Made by a program: the position numbers and the translations under genes | Notes under the pieces: model-generated | Databases searched by the model: none | What the model was told of the DNA's origin: nothing | The model's input: only the letters and a program-made list of their open reading frames with translations | IMG/VR virus record: IMGVR_UViG_3300035126_000270 | Coordinates: 1 to 34,617 of that record | DNA from: a virus | DNA length: 34,617 nucleotides | Strand: one strand, 5' to 3' | Part shown: positions 5,051 to 12,080 of the stretch, one piece after another | Layout of the letters: each line of letters begins with the position of its first letter | How positions within the stretch are numbered: the first letter of the stretch is position 1

Positions 5051-5566
5051 ATGGCAACGGACCTGCCATGGTTTCCCCTGTACGTGCCGGATTTCATCGC
5101 CAGCACCATGTCGATGGCGCCTGAGGTGGTCGGCGCCTACACGCGACTGCTGTGCTATGCGTGGATAAACGGATGCATCCCGAGTGACAACAACGAGTTA
5201 CAGAGAATCACGGGAGGGATGACACCAGAGGCGTGGTCGCAGATCCGTGCGCGACTCGTTCCGCACGGTGACCGTGACGGTGACCGTGTGCAAGCATGGG
5301 TGCATCCGCGCATGGAACGTGAGCGCGCAAAGACCGAGAAGGTGCGTAAGGCGCGCCAGATGGCCGCTGAGGCCACAAATGCGAAGCGAAAGCACGGTCA
5401 GCGTGACGGTGACCGTGACGGTGACCGTAGCGGTGACCGTCCGTATCCACATCCACATTCACATATAGATCCCCCCATAGCCCCCCCTTCACGGAAGGGG
5501 GGGCGGCGGCGAAGGCTGAAGGAACTTGAAGAGAACCGATCCAACCCAACCTACACGCCATTCTGA
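5051..5566 (+). CDS. DUF1376/YdaU-like phage replication-type protein
   Basis: A 171-residue protein starting at ATG 5051, with GGAG six bases upstream; an in-frame TTG at 5039 lies before the ribosome-binding site and is unlikely to be used. Residues 1-95 have the DUF1376 (YdaU-like) pattern: PWFPLYVPDFIASTMSM, then VGAYTRLLCYAW and NPRLERER-like WVHPRMERERAK. Family members are found in phage replication modules, often in place of lambda O-type initiators. The basic C-terminal half is low complexity, with two GDRDGDR tracts encoded by tandem 12-bp repeats and a Pro-rich tail. Those repeats, DnaA-box-like sequences and a strong hairpin inside the gene suggest a possible origin, as lambda ori lies within gene O. 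The replication role is inferred from family and context. Confidence 0.82.
   Translation: MATDLPWFPLYVPDFIASTMSMAPEVVGAYTRLLCYAWINGCIPSDNNELQRITGGMTPEAWSQIRARLVPHGDRDGDRVQAWVHPRMERERAKTEKVRKARQMAAEATNAKRKHGQRDGDRDGDRSGDRPYPHPHSHIDPPIAPPSRKGGRRRRLKELEENRSNPTYTPF
5267..5290 (+). repeat. Two tandem 12-bp repeats (GGTGACCGTGAC)
   Basis: GGTGACCGTGAC at 5267-5278 is followed directly by GGTGACCGTGTG at 5279-5290. The same unit recurs four times at 5396-5443 in the same gene. Confidence 0.75.
5396..5457 (+). repeat. Four 12-bp iteron-like repeats followed by DnaA-box-like sites
   Basis: The units are GGTCAGCGTGAC (5396-5407), GGTGACCGTGAC (5408-5419), GGTGACCGTAGC (5420-5431) and GGTGACCGTCCG (5432-5443). 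Directly after them GTATCCACA (5443-5451) matches the DnaA box TTATCCACA at eight of nine bases and ACATCCACA (5449-5457) at seven of nine. The combination resembles an origin, though the units also encode a low-complexity protein tract. Confidence 0.5.
5481..5503. other. Perfect 10-bp hairpin with 3-nt loop
   Basis: CCCCCCCTTC (5481-5490) and GAAGGGGGGG (5494-5503) form a perfect stem around ACG. It sits inside the DUF1376 gene, 24 bases after the DnaA-box-like sites. No T-run follows. It could be part of an origin structure or affect translation elongation. Confidence 0.55.
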
Positions 5567-5577
5567 CGAGGACGAAC

Positions 5578-6024
5578 ATGGACGCCATCTCATGGATTGA
5601 CAACAAGAAACTCATGGTCGAACTCTGGCCGGGATGGAAGCCGTCCCAGGCCGAGGCCAACCTCCTGAACCGGCGCTGGGGACAGCTGCACCAGGACAAG
5701 CTGCGCGACTGCATCGAGCAGCACCGCCTCGAGCGAGACAAGGTGCCGGACCTCTCGAGCATCCACAAGGCGTACTGCAAGGTGACTTCGGCCAACAACG
5801 CCAGCAGCGAGGGCATCAACGAGGTGCAGCGCACGCGCCGCGAACACCTCGACTGCCAGCCGCCGCCGGCCCACGAACTCGCCGAATGGGAGGCAGACGC
5901 CGAGCGCATCCTCGCCACGGCTAGCCCGCACGAGATCGCCGCCGCGCAGGAGCGGATGGGCCTGCACGTCACGCAGCGGCGCATCATCGCGCTCATGGTC
6001 GAATGGTGCCGGCAGAACCCTTGA
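5578..6024 (+). CDS. Possible helicase-loader-like replication accessory protein (148 aa)
   Basis: A 148-residue helical protein starting 11 bases after the DUF1376 gene, with an ACGAGGA ribosome-binding site. Its N-terminal third (KKLMVELWPGWKPSQAEANL, about residues 10-29, then a helix and PDLSSIHKAY at about 57-66) resembles the pattern seen in phage helicase-loader/G39P-type N-domains: hydrophobic-W-P-x-W-x-P, a helix pair, a cluster of basic residues, then P-x-hydrophobic-x-x-I. The second half is a long amphipathic helical region. Position after a DUF1376 gene fits a replication accessory role such as recruiting the host helicase. This is inference from pattern and position, not a firm family call. 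Confidence 0.75.
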   Translation: MDAISWIDNKKLMVELWPGWKPSQAEANLLNRRWGQLHQDKLRDCIEQHRLERDKVPDLSSIHKAYCKVTSANNASSEGINEVQRTRREHLDCQPPPAHELAEWEADAERILATASPHEIAAAQERMGLHVTQRRIIALMVEWCRQNP

Positions 6025-6049
6025 CCGCGCCTACGAGGGCGTATACGAT
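6021..6049 (+). promoter_or_regulatory. Sigma70-type promoter TTGACC-N17-TACGAT
   Basis: TTGACC (6021-6026) matches five of six -35 bases and is followed after exactly 17 bases by TACGAT (6044-6049). The -35 overlaps the stop codon of the preceding gene. The expected start is near 6056, and a small GGCGGC/GCCGCC hairpin (6059-6075) would lie at the 5' end of the message for the gene at 6104. Confidence 0.6.
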
Positions 6050-6103
6050 CCACGCCAAGGCGGCGAGGTGCCGCCGATCTGAAACATCACCAAGGAGATT
6101 GAC

Positions 6104-6685
6104 ATGTGGTACGTGATTGCATGGCGCGACCAACACGACAGCACGATGACGCTCGACGTCCCTGGCTTTGAGAAGTGGTGCGATGACAACGCTTCCGTCC
6201 TGTCATCACGCATTAACTTCGGCCTGTGCCACGGGAACAGAATCACGCCAGAGCTGCTGATTGACACGTGGAACCTGAAGTGGCCCGGGACCGTCGCCTT
6301 CCGCTGGAACTCGCGCATGGGCGCAATCGAGTGCGACACGCTCGAGTTCGGCGCCCGCGTCGAGGTGCTGCCCGAGCGCATGGCACCGCACCTCGAGCTG
6401 ATGGACCCCGAGGATGACGAATGGTGGTGGTGGCACGGCGTTGACGCCAAAGGCACGCCGCAGTTCAGGATTGTCCTTGCCGTCCAGCAGCACGAACACG
6501 TCGGCGAAGCACGGCAGTCAGCGGAGAGGCTCATCGAGGACATGCACAACAAGGTCGAAGACTACGACACCCAGGAGTGGGCAAGCGAAAGCCGAAGCCT
6601 GCGCCGGCACTACGACGATTTCAGGAATTGGGTGATCTCGCAGACCCAGCACAACCCGCCCGACCCCGAGCGCGAACCCGCCTGA
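6104..6685 (+). CDS. Hypothetical protein (193 aa)
   Basis: No family recognised. The start at ATG 6104 is supported by AAGGAG (6091-6096) seven bases upstream. The protein is soluble and acidic with an unusual run of four tryptophans (DDEWWWWHG, about residues 104-112) and a helical, charged C-terminal third. The N-terminus (MWYVIAWRD) reads like a first beta strand. It stands alone between a promoter on its left (6021-6049) and a terminator-like hairpin on its right (6707-6743), so it is probably a separate transcription unit of an accessory gene. Confidence 0.75.
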   Translation: MWYVIAWRDQHDSTMTLDVPGFEKWCDDNASVLSSRINFGLCHGNRITPELLIDTWNLKWPGTVAFRWNSRMGAIECDTLEFGARVEVLPERMAPHLELMDPEDDEWWWWHGVDAKGTPQFRIVLAVQQHEHVGEARQSAERLIEDMHNKVEDYDTQEWASESRSLRRHYDDFRNWVISQTQHNPPDPEREPA

Positions 6686-6706
6686 CCGACAACCTCCGCA
6701 ACATTC

Positions 6707-6743
6707 GCAGACCCCGTGAGCAAATCATGTTCGCGGGGTCTGC
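6707..6743 (+). terminator. Intrinsic terminator-like hairpin
   Basis: GCAGACCCCG (6707-6716) pairs perfectly with CGGGGTCTGC (6734-6743) around a 17-nt loop. It lies 21 bases after the stop at 6685. The following CTCTGT is only weakly U-rich, so termination may be partial. Confidence 0.55.
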
Positions 6744-6748
6744 CTCTG

Positions 6749-6754
6749 TAGACT
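6749..6754 (+). promoter_or_regulatory. -10-like box TAGACT, 7 nt before an ATG (leaderless type)
   Basis: TAGACT directly follows the hairpin at 6707-6743 and precedes the ATG at 6762 by seven bases. No Shine-Dalgarno is visible. No good -35 is seen, since the hairpin occupies that place. Confidence 0.35.
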
Positions 6755-6761
6755 TCCACGC

Positions 6762-7043
6762 ATGGCACGGCGGAAAAAGTGCATGCCAATCCTCCTCGCG
6801 GGACTTGACGATTGCCTCCTCGGCAAGGTCTACCCGCTCCCCAACGAGGAGGGAATCCCCGTTGCGCTGTACTCCGGCGACATGATCGCAGCCCGCATCC
6901 GCGACCAGGAACACCTCTCGCACGCCGAAGCACTCGCGTTCGTCACCGACCGCATCGAACTCAACTACCTCGGACCAGGCACCCCGCGCATTTGCTGGGC
7001 AGCAACCTCCGAAGATTTCGGCGAGATCGTCAATTCCAAGTGA
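6762..7043 (+). CDS. Hypothetical protein (93 aa) upstream of a small HTH-like protein
   Basis: A 93-residue protein with no recognised family. The start at 6762 lacks a ribosome-binding site and follows a -10-like box by seven bases; ATG 6783 (MPILLAGLDD) is an alternative. It has a basic N-terminus, a short alpha/beta core and a C-terminal segment (YLGPGTPRICWAATSEDF). It ends 13 bases before the start of a small helical, DNA-binding-type protein. The pairing and size recall toxin-antitoxin pairs, but no toxin motif is visible, so no function is assigned. Confidence 0.65.
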   Translation: MARRKKCMPILLAGLDDCLLGKVYPLPNEEGIPVALYSGDMIAARIRDQEHLSHAEALAFVTDRIELNYLGPGTPRICWAATSEDFGEIVNSK

Positions 7044-7049
7044 TATGCT
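7041..7049 (+). promoter_or_regulatory. Extended -10 box TGATATGCT, 7 nt before an ATG (leaderless type)
   Basis: TGATATGCT (extended -10 with TATGCT at 7044-7049) overlaps the stop of the preceding gene and ends seven bases before ATG 7057. It closely matches TGATATACT at 4941-4949. Transcription would start at about 7056-7057, on the start codon itself. Confidence 0.5.
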
Positions 7050-7056
7050 CGGCCGT

Positions 7057-7302
7057 ATGCAGATTCGTTGCTACGACGATTTCAAGCGCGCCATCACCGA
7101 AGCAGTCGCCAGCCGCGGAAGCACGCGCTCCGCGCTCGCCAACGACATGGACAGCAAGGGAATCCTCCGCGCCCACACCGTCAAGAGCCTGCTCGGTTCG
7201 CCCGGTACCGTCATCGGGCGCCGAAAGCCCGCATTCGACTCCATCCTGAAGATCGCACATGCAGCAGGATTCAACCTCACCCTCACCCCGAAGGAACCGT
7301 GA
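7057..7302 (+). CDS. Small HTH-like regulatory protein (81 aa)
   Basis: The start is set at ATG 7057 (MQIRCYDDF); an in-frame ATG at 7045 would overlap the promoter-like box. The 81-residue protein is helical: DDFKRAITEAVASRGSTRSA, a central segment with HTVKSLLGSPGTV, and FDSILKIAHAAGFNLTLTP at the end. That ending (x-I-A-x-A-x-G-F-x-L-x-L-T) is typical of small XRE-like or antitoxin-like helix-turn-helix proteins in phages and plasmids. It therefore may bind DNA; the classical HTH is not perfect, and the target is unknown. No ribosome-binding site is present, consistent with a leaderless message. Confidence 0.7.
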   Translation: MQIRCYDDFKRAITEAVASRGSTRSALANDMDSKGILRAHTVKSLLGSPGTVIGRRKPAFDSILKIAHAAGFNLTLTPKEP

Positions 7303-7451
7303 TGCCAAGCAAGTCGCCGGCGCAGAAGCGCCTCATGCAGGCAGCAGCTCACAGCCGCTCGTTCGCCGCAAAGGTCGGAGTACCCATGTCGGTAGCCAAG
7401 AAGTTCGTCCGCGCCGACAAGGCAAAGGCAGCGAAGCGCCGAAAGAAGTGA
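7302..7451 (+). CDS. Small conserved phage protein (49 aa)
   Basis: ATG 7302 overlaps the preceding stop (TGATG). The product begins MPSKSPAQKRLMQAAAH, continues SRSFAAKVGVPMSVAKKF and ends in a Lys/Arg-rich tail. I recognise this as a widespread small phage protein, commonly next to terminase or head genes, with the motif P-S-K-S-x-x-Q-x-x-L-M-x-A-A-A-H and S-V-x-K-x-F-V-x-A-D-K. Its function is unknown. AAGGAACC (7291-7298) may act as a weak ribosome-binding site. Confidence 0.8.
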   Translation: MPSKSPAQKRLMQAAAHSRSFAAKVGVPMSVAKKFVRADKAKAAKRRKK

Positions 7452-7849
7452 AGCGCAAGTTTGGGCGGCCGCCGGAAATGACGCAAGCACTTGTGAATGA
7501 ACTCGTTGCGTGGATTTCGGAAGGCAAGCCCATGCGAGAGTGGTGCAGACTTCCGGGCAAGCCGCACTTCACTACGGTGTACGACTGGATGGACCGGGAC
7601 GAGGGACTTTCCCTACGCATCGCACGCGCCCGCGAGGAAGGCTACGACGAACTCGCCGACAAGTGCCTGCGGATTGCGTTTGATCCGTGCCAAGACCAGG
7701 TCGAGGTCACGCAGCGCAGGCTGCAGGTTGACACCATCCTCAAGCTCCTCGCGAAGTGGAACCCCAAGAAGTACGGTGACAGGCAGGCCGTCGCCCACGA
7801 GGGCGGCGTGATCCTGAACGTCATCACCGGCGTCCCGCATGCGGACTGA
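7448..7849 (+). CDS. Terminase small subunit-like protein
   Basis: 133 residues starting at GTG 7448, overlapping the previous stop by four bases (GTGA); ATG 7480 is an alternative. The N-terminal region carries KRKFGRPPEMTQALVNELVA and a helix-turn-helix-like stretch ending HFTTVYDWMDRDEGL (about residues 37-51), the pattern of terminase small-subunit-like proteins that bind packaging-site DNA. RIARAREEGYDELADKCLRI follows, typical of the same group. It overlaps the large subunit gene by 11 bases. It would recognise the concatemer and recruit the large subunit. The assignment rests on motif and position and is good. Confidence 0.87.
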   Translation: MKRKFGRPPEMTQALVNELVAWISEGKPMREWCRLPGKPHFTTVYDWMDRDEGLSLRIARAREEGYDELADKCLRIAFDPCQDQVEVTQRRLQVDTILKLLAKWNPKKYGDRQAVAHEGGVILNVITGVPHAD

Positions 7850-9164
7850 AACCGTTCGGATCGGATACGAGCCGCGGCCATGGCAGCGGCGATGCCACCT
7901 CGAGCGCAAGCGGTTCACTGTCCTCGCCCTGCACCGCCGTGCCGGCAAGACCGAGCTGGCGCTCATGGAACTGCTCCACCAGACGGCGAGGTTCAAGGAG
8001 CCGCTCGGCCTGTTCGTCTACGTGGCCCCCTTGCTCAAGCAGGCCAAGGCCATCGCCTGGGCGCGCCTGAAACAGAAGCTCGACCCGTTCCTGCGTACTG
8101 CCGCCGTGGACATCAACGAGGCAGACCTGTCCGTCACCTTCAAGCACAACAAGGCGACCATCCGCCTGTTCGGCGGCGACAACCCGGACGCCCTGCGCGG
8201 CGTTCGCCTCGACGGGTGCGTCATTGACGAGGTCGCCCAGATCAAGCCCGAGGTCTGGCAGGACATCCTGCAGCCGGCCCTGTCCGACCGCCGCGGCTGG
8301 GCCATGTTCATCGGGACGCCCAACGGCCTGAACCTGTTCAGCGAGCTGTTCTACCGCGCCTCGAGCCTCCCTGACTGGTGGGCCGCCCGATATACCGTTC
8401 ACGACACGGACGCCCTGGACGAGGACGAGGTCGCCCGCCTCAAGCGCGACATGCCCGAGCAGGCATTCGCTCGAGAGTATCTGTGCGACTTCGCCGCCGC
8501 CGGCGAGGACCAGCTCATCAGCCTGACCGATGCCACGGCCGCCGCCGAGCGCAAGATCGCGGACGGCGACGTCATTGAATCCCCGCTCGTGGTCGGCGTG
8601 GACCCGGCCCGGTTCGGCGATGACCGCAGCGTCATCGTGCTGCGGCAGGGGCTGAGGATGGAGCCGCCGCAGGTGTTCACCGGGATCGACAACATGACCC
8701 TGGCCTCGGCCGTCGCCAACGTCATCGAGGACCGCGACCCGGACGCCGTGTTCATTGACAGCGGCGCGGGCGCCGGCGTCATCGACCGACTGCGCCAGCT
8801 CGGCTACGACGTGATCGAGGTGCCGTTCGGCGGCAAGGCCACGAACCCGAACCTGTTCGTCAACAAGCGGACGGAAATGTGGTGGAGCGTCAAGGAATGG
8901 CTCGACATGGGCGGCTGCCTCCCCGACCGCACCGACCTGACGGCTGAACTGTCAACGCCAACCTACTGGTACGACGCGGTCGGCCGGCGGTGCCTTGAGT
9001 CGAAGGATGACATCAAGAAACGGCTGCAGGGCGGCGGCAGCCCGGACATCGCCGATGCCCTTGCGTTGACGTTCGCGTATCCCGTTGCCAAGCAATTGCC
9101 ACGCGAGGTGCGCGAGCGACTGTCGCCGCGCCAGCGCGACTACGACCCATACGAGGAAGTCTGA
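7839..9164 (+). CDS. Terminase large subunit (packaging ATPase/nuclease)
   Basis: A 441-residue protein with complete terminase motifs: Walker A RRAGKT (33-38), Walker B GCVIDE (126-131, catalytic Glu131), a coupling-type GTPNG (159-163), and an RNase H-like nuclease with Asp255 (VGVDPARFGDD), Asp307 (FIDSGAGAG) and acidic residues near 403-406 (SPDIADAL). It translocates DNA into the procapsid and cuts the concatemer, docking on the portal. The length is normal for podovirus large subunits. It overlaps the small subunit gene by 11 bases and shares a TGATG junction with the next gene. High confidence. Confidence 0.97.
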   Translation: MRTETVRIGYEPRPWQRRCHLERKRFTVLALHRRAGKTELALMELLHQTARFKEPLGLFVYVAPLLKQAKAIAWARLKQKLDPFLRTAAVDINEADLSVTFKHNKATIRLFGGDNPDALRGVRLDGCVIDEVAQIKPEVWQDILQPALSDRRGWAMFIGTPNGLNLFSELFYRASSLPDWWAARYTVHDTDALDEDEVARLKRDMPEQAFAREYLCDFAAAGEDQLISLTDATAAAERKIADGDVIESPLVVGVDPARFGDDRSVIVLRQGLRMEPPQVFTGIDNMTLASAVANVIEDRDPDAVFIDSGAGAGVIDRLRQLGYDVIEVPFGGKATNPNLFVNKRTEMWWSVKEWLDMGGCLPDRTDLTAELSTPTYWYDAVGRRCLESKDDIKKRLQGGGSPDIADALALTFAYPVAKQLPREVRERLSPRQRDYDPYEEV

Positions 9165-9613
9165 TGTCAATTCGCAGGGCGACCGTCGATGACCTGGACG
9201 CAATCGTTGACATGGGCCAGCGGTTCATCGCCTTCGGCCCGCACGGCAAGTACGTGACGGCCGACCGTGAGCAGCTCCGCGCCGGCGTGGCTGCGTTCCT
9301 GCAGGTCGGCGCGTGGTTCCTCGCCGAGATCGACGGCAGGACGGTGGGGATGCTTGCCTGCGCGGTCGCGCCGATGTGGTTCGCGCCGCACATCCTGGTC
9401 GCGCACGAACTGGCGTGGTGGGTTGACGAGGAGGCCCGCGGCTCGAGCGCGGCGATCCGGTTGGTGCGCGCATACGAGGAGTGGGCGCACGAGCAAGGCG
9501 CGCACGTGGTCGCGATGTCGCAACTCGTCGCGGAGAACGGGGAGCAGGTTGGTAGGATGCTGCGAAAGCTCGGGTACGAGCCGAGCGAGATGACCTACGT
9601 AAAGGGAGGCTAG
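9164..9613 (+). CDS. GNAT-family N-acetyltransferase
   Basis: A 149-residue protein beginning IRRATVDDLDAIVDM, a classic GNAT start. The core strand region ILVAHELAWWVDEEARG (about 88-104) contains the acetyl-CoA-binding-type beta4 strand and loop, followed by SSAAIRLVRAYEEWA and the C-terminal MLRKLGYEPSEMTYVKGG. The family transfers an acetyl group from acetyl-CoA to an amine; the phage substrate is unknown. It is inserted between terminase and portal genes with a TGATG junction, so it is expressed late. Phages quite often carry such an enzyme here, possibly to modify a host or virion protein. Confidence 0.88.
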   Translation: MSIRRATVDDLDAIVDMGQRFIAFGPHGKYVTADREQLRAGVAAFLQVGAWFLAEIDGRTVGMLACAVAPMWFAPHILVAHELAWWVDEEARGSSAAIRLVRAYEEWAHEQGAHVVAMSQLVAENGEQVGRMLRKLGYEPSEMTYVKGG

Positions 9614-10003
9614 ATGCCATTCTTCGCAGCACTCGGCACCGCTCTCGGTGCATCGGCGGCAGCGGCAGGGACTGTTGGTGCGCTTGCCACGGCGGGACTC
9701 GCGGCCACCGGCGCCGGACTCGGGTACACGATCTCGAGCGGCGAGGCTGGCAAGAAGGCCCAGAGCGAGGCCATGCGGCAGCAGGCCGCAGCGCAGCAGC
9801 AGCAGGTCGCGCAGGCCGCCATGCAGCAGCGCCGCAGCGAGCAGGCCATCGCAGGCGCACAGCGCCGCGAGCCGAACGTGCAGGCCATCATGGCGAGCGC
9901 GCAGGAGGCCGCAGGCGGCCCGTCCAGCACCATGCTCACCGGGCCGATGGGCGTGAACCCCGCCGACCTGCAGCTCGGACGATCCACCCTCCTCGGGGGC
10001 TGA
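9614..10003 (+). CDS. Small membrane-associated or virion-type protein (129 aa)
   Basis: The start codon directly follows the previous stop, with GGGAGG (9604-9609) as ribosome-binding site. Residues 1-40 are Ala/Gly-rich and hydrophobic, enough for one or two membrane segments. Residues about 48-85 are Gln/Ala-rich and probably coiled coil. The end reads TMLTGPMGVNPADLQLGRST then LLGG, a tail I recognise from small podovirus proteins located beside the portal. Its role may be as a minor virion or ejection-associated protein; this is inference. Confidence 0.8.
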   Translation: MPFFAALGTALGASAAAAGTVGALATAGLAATGAGLGYTISSGEAGKKAQSEAMRQQAAAQQQQVAQAAMQQRRSEQAIAGAQRREPNVQAIMASAQEAAGGPSSTMLTGPMGVNPADLQLGRSTLLGG

Positions 10004-10004
10004 C

Positions 10005-11717
10005 ATGAGCGAATACACAGGCGACAACCGTTCCTACCCGGACGCTCCCACGAGGGATCGCCTGTTCACGCGCTGGGGTCAGCTCAAGAGCGAGCGCGCA
10101 TCGTGGATGGCGCACTGGCAGGAGATCACCTCCTACCTCCTCCCGCGCAACGGCCGCTACTTCCGCGAGGACCGCAACCGCGGCTATCGCCGGCACAACA
10201 ACATCTACGACAACACCGGGACGCGGGCGCTCCGCACGCTCGGCGCCGGCCTGATGTCAGGTGCCACGTCACCCGCACGGCAGTGGTTCCGCCTCGCCAC
10301 GCCCGACCCCGAGCTGAACTCGTACCAGCCCGTCAAGCTCTGGCTCGATGACGTCACCAAGCGCATGCAGCGAGTGTTCCAGAAGTCGAACACCTACCGC
10401 TCCCTGCACCTGATGTACGAGGAACTCGGCGCGTTCGGGACGGCCTCGAGCATCGTGCTTCCCGACTTCGACCAGGTCATCCACCACTATCCGCTCACGG
10501 CCGGCGAGTACTGCATCTCGACCGACGCGCAGGGCCGCGTCTGCACGTTGTACCGCGAGTTCGACATGACCGTGTCGCAGCTCGTCAAGGAGTTCGGCCT
10601 CGAGAACTGCTCGACGTCCGTGCGGAACATGTACGAGACAGGCACGCTCGACACGTGGGTTCCGGTCGTGCATGCCATTGAGCCGCGCATGGACCGCGAC
10701 ATCACGAAGCGCGATGACAGGAACATGCCCTACGGGTCGTGGTACTTCGAGGTCGGCGGCGAGCAGGACAAGTTCCTGCGCGAGAGCGGTTTCATGTACT
10801 TCCCCGCGCTCTGCCCGCGCTGGTCGGTGGTCGGCGGCGACATCTACGGGAACAGCCCCGGCATGGAGGCGCTCGGCGACGTCAAGCAGCTCCAGCACGA
10901 GCAGCTCCGCAAGGCGCAGGCCATCGACTACCAGACGAAGCCGCCGCTGCAGGTGCCGACCTCGATGAAGAACCGGGACGTCGATTCGCTCCCGGGCGGG
11001 ATCACCTACGTCGATCCGGCCGGCAACGGCATCCGCAGCGCCTTCGACGTCAACCTGCGGCTCGACTACCTGCTGCAGGACATACAGGACTGCCGCGGCC
11101 GCGTCAGCGGCGCGTTCTACGCCGACCTGTTCCTGATGCTGGCGACCGCGCCCAACACGCGCATGACCGCCACAGAGGTCGCCGAGCGCCACGAGGAGAA
11201 GCTCCTGATGCTCGGCCCGGTCCTCGAGCGCCTGCACAACGAGCTGCTCGACCCGCTCATTGACATCACCTTCAACCGCATGATCCAGTCAGGGGTGCTG
11301 CCGCCCGCGCCCGAGGAACTGCAGGGCATGGACCTGAACGTCGAGTTCGTGTCAATGCTGGCGCAGGCGCAGCGCGCCATCGGGACGAACGCCGTTGACA
11401 GGTTCGTCGGCAACCTCGGCGCCATCGCGCAGATGAAGCCCGACATCCTCGACAAGTTCGATGCCGACCAGTGGGCCGACATCTACGCGGACATGCTCGG
11501 CGTGGACCCGTCGCTCATCGTCGCCGACAAGGAGGTCGCGCTGGTGCGCCAGACGCGCAACCAGGCGATGGCGACCAAGGAGCAGGCGGCCGCGATGCAG
11601 CAGCAGTCGCAGACCGTCAAGAACATGGCGCAGGCGCCGACCGGCGGCAACAACGCCCTGACCGACGTGATGAACATGTTCAGCGGCTACGGATCTCCGT
11701 CAGCCGTCGAAGTCTGA
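10005..11717 (+). CDS. Portal / head-to-tail connecting protein (T7 gp8-like)
   Basis: A 570-residue protein of the head-tail connector family (Head-tail_con type). The N-terminal region has the usual RWGQLKSERASWMAHWQEIT, YLLPRNGRYF and ALRTLGAGLMSGATSPARQW motifs; the middle contains EFDMTVSQLVKEFG and GDIYGNSPGMEALGDVKQLQ, and the stem region ends in TRMTATEVAERHEEKLLMLG. The C-terminus is Gln/Ala-rich. It forms the dodecameric channel at one capsid vertex through which DNA enters and leaves. The length is slightly above T7 gp8 (536). It starts two bases after the previous stop. High confidence. Confidence 0.96.
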   Translation: MSEYTGDNRSYPDAPTRDRLFTRWGQLKSERASWMAHWQEITSYLLPRNGRYFREDRNRGYRRHNNIYDNTGTRALRTLGAGLMSGATSPARQWFRLATPDPELNSYQPVKLWLDDVTKRMQRVFQKSNTYRSLHLMYEELGAFGTASSIVLPDFDQVIHHYPLTAGEYCISTDAQGRVCTLYREFDMTVSQLVKEFGLENCSTSVRNMYETGTLDTWVPVVHAIEPRMDRDITKRDDRNMPYGSWYFEVGGEQDKFLRESGFMYFPALCPRWSVVGGDIYGNSPGMEALGDVKQLQHEQLRKAQAIDYQTKPPLQVPTSMKNRDVDSLPGGITYVDPAGNGIRSAFDVNLRLDYLLQDIQDCRGRVSGAFYADLFLMLATAPNTRMTATEVAERHEEKLLMLGPVLERLHNELLDPLIDITFNRMIQSGVLPPAPEELQGMDLNVEFVSMLAQAQRAIGTNAVDRFVGNLGAIAQMKPDILDKFDADQWADIYADMLGVDPSLIVADKEVALVRQTRNQAMATKEQAAAMQQQSQTVKNMAQAPTGGNNALTDVMNMFSGYGSPSAVEV

Positions 11718-11728
11718 AAGGAAACCAC

Positions 11729-12040
11729 ATGGCGATGATTTCGATGAAGCGCGAACCAGAGCGCGAGGAGATGCCGGGTCAGGTCGAGATGGACGAGCCG
11801 ATGTACCCGGAGGGGCTTTGCCTCGAGCTGGAGTCGGATGAACTCGAGAAGCTGCGTATCACCGCGCCGCCGTCCATCGGCAGCGTCGTGACGATCACGG
11901 CCCGTGCCTATGTCAAGTCGGCGGGCGCGGAGCAGACCGCCGGCGGAACCGAGAAGAAGGTCGAGTTCCAGATCACCGACATGGAGATCGGCGGCGCCGG
12001 CAACTTCGGCGCGGCGGCGACGATGCTGTACGGCGGCTGA
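11729..12040 (+). CDS. Capsid-staple/head-stabilising-like protein (103 aa)
   Basis: The start is set at ATG 11729 with AAAGGA upstream. The pattern MISMKREP...YPEGLCLELESDELEKLRI, followed by PSIGSVVTITARAYVKS and FQITDMEIG, matches small proteins I know as capsid staple or head accessory proteins between portal and scaffold genes in many podoviruses. The core looks like a small beta barrel. It is followed by a separate promoter-like region at 12041-12080. Confidence 0.8.
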   Translation: MAMISMKREPEREEMPGQVEMDEPMYPEGLCLELESDELEKLRITAPPSIGSVVTITARAYVKSAGAEQTAGGTEKKVEFQITDMEIGGAGNFGAAATMLYGG

Positions 12041-12042
12041 TC

Positions 12043-12074
12043 TTCGCAATGCGAAACATCGCATTTGGTAGGAT
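12043..12074 (+). promoter_or_regulatory. Promoter/operator: overlapping TTCGCA/TGCGAA repeats and TAGGAT box
   Basis: TTCGCAATGCGAA (12043-12055) is a perfect 6+1+6 palindrome. Its right part also pairs with TCGCAT (ATGCGA 12049-12054, TCGCAT 12059-12064), giving three alternating TCGCA half-sites. TAGGAT (12069-12074) follows six bases before the GTG at 12081. The palindrome covers the -35 position, so a repressor or activator may act here. No Shine-Dalgarno is present. Confidence 0.5.
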
Positions 12075-12080
12075 GGCATC

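Noticed and set aside
5208-6053. Minus-strand frame of 281 codons over the replication-type genes
   Set aside because: Antisense to two well-spaced genes with ribosome-binding sites; its repeats (such as GHRHGHRH) merely mirror the 12-bp DNA repeats.
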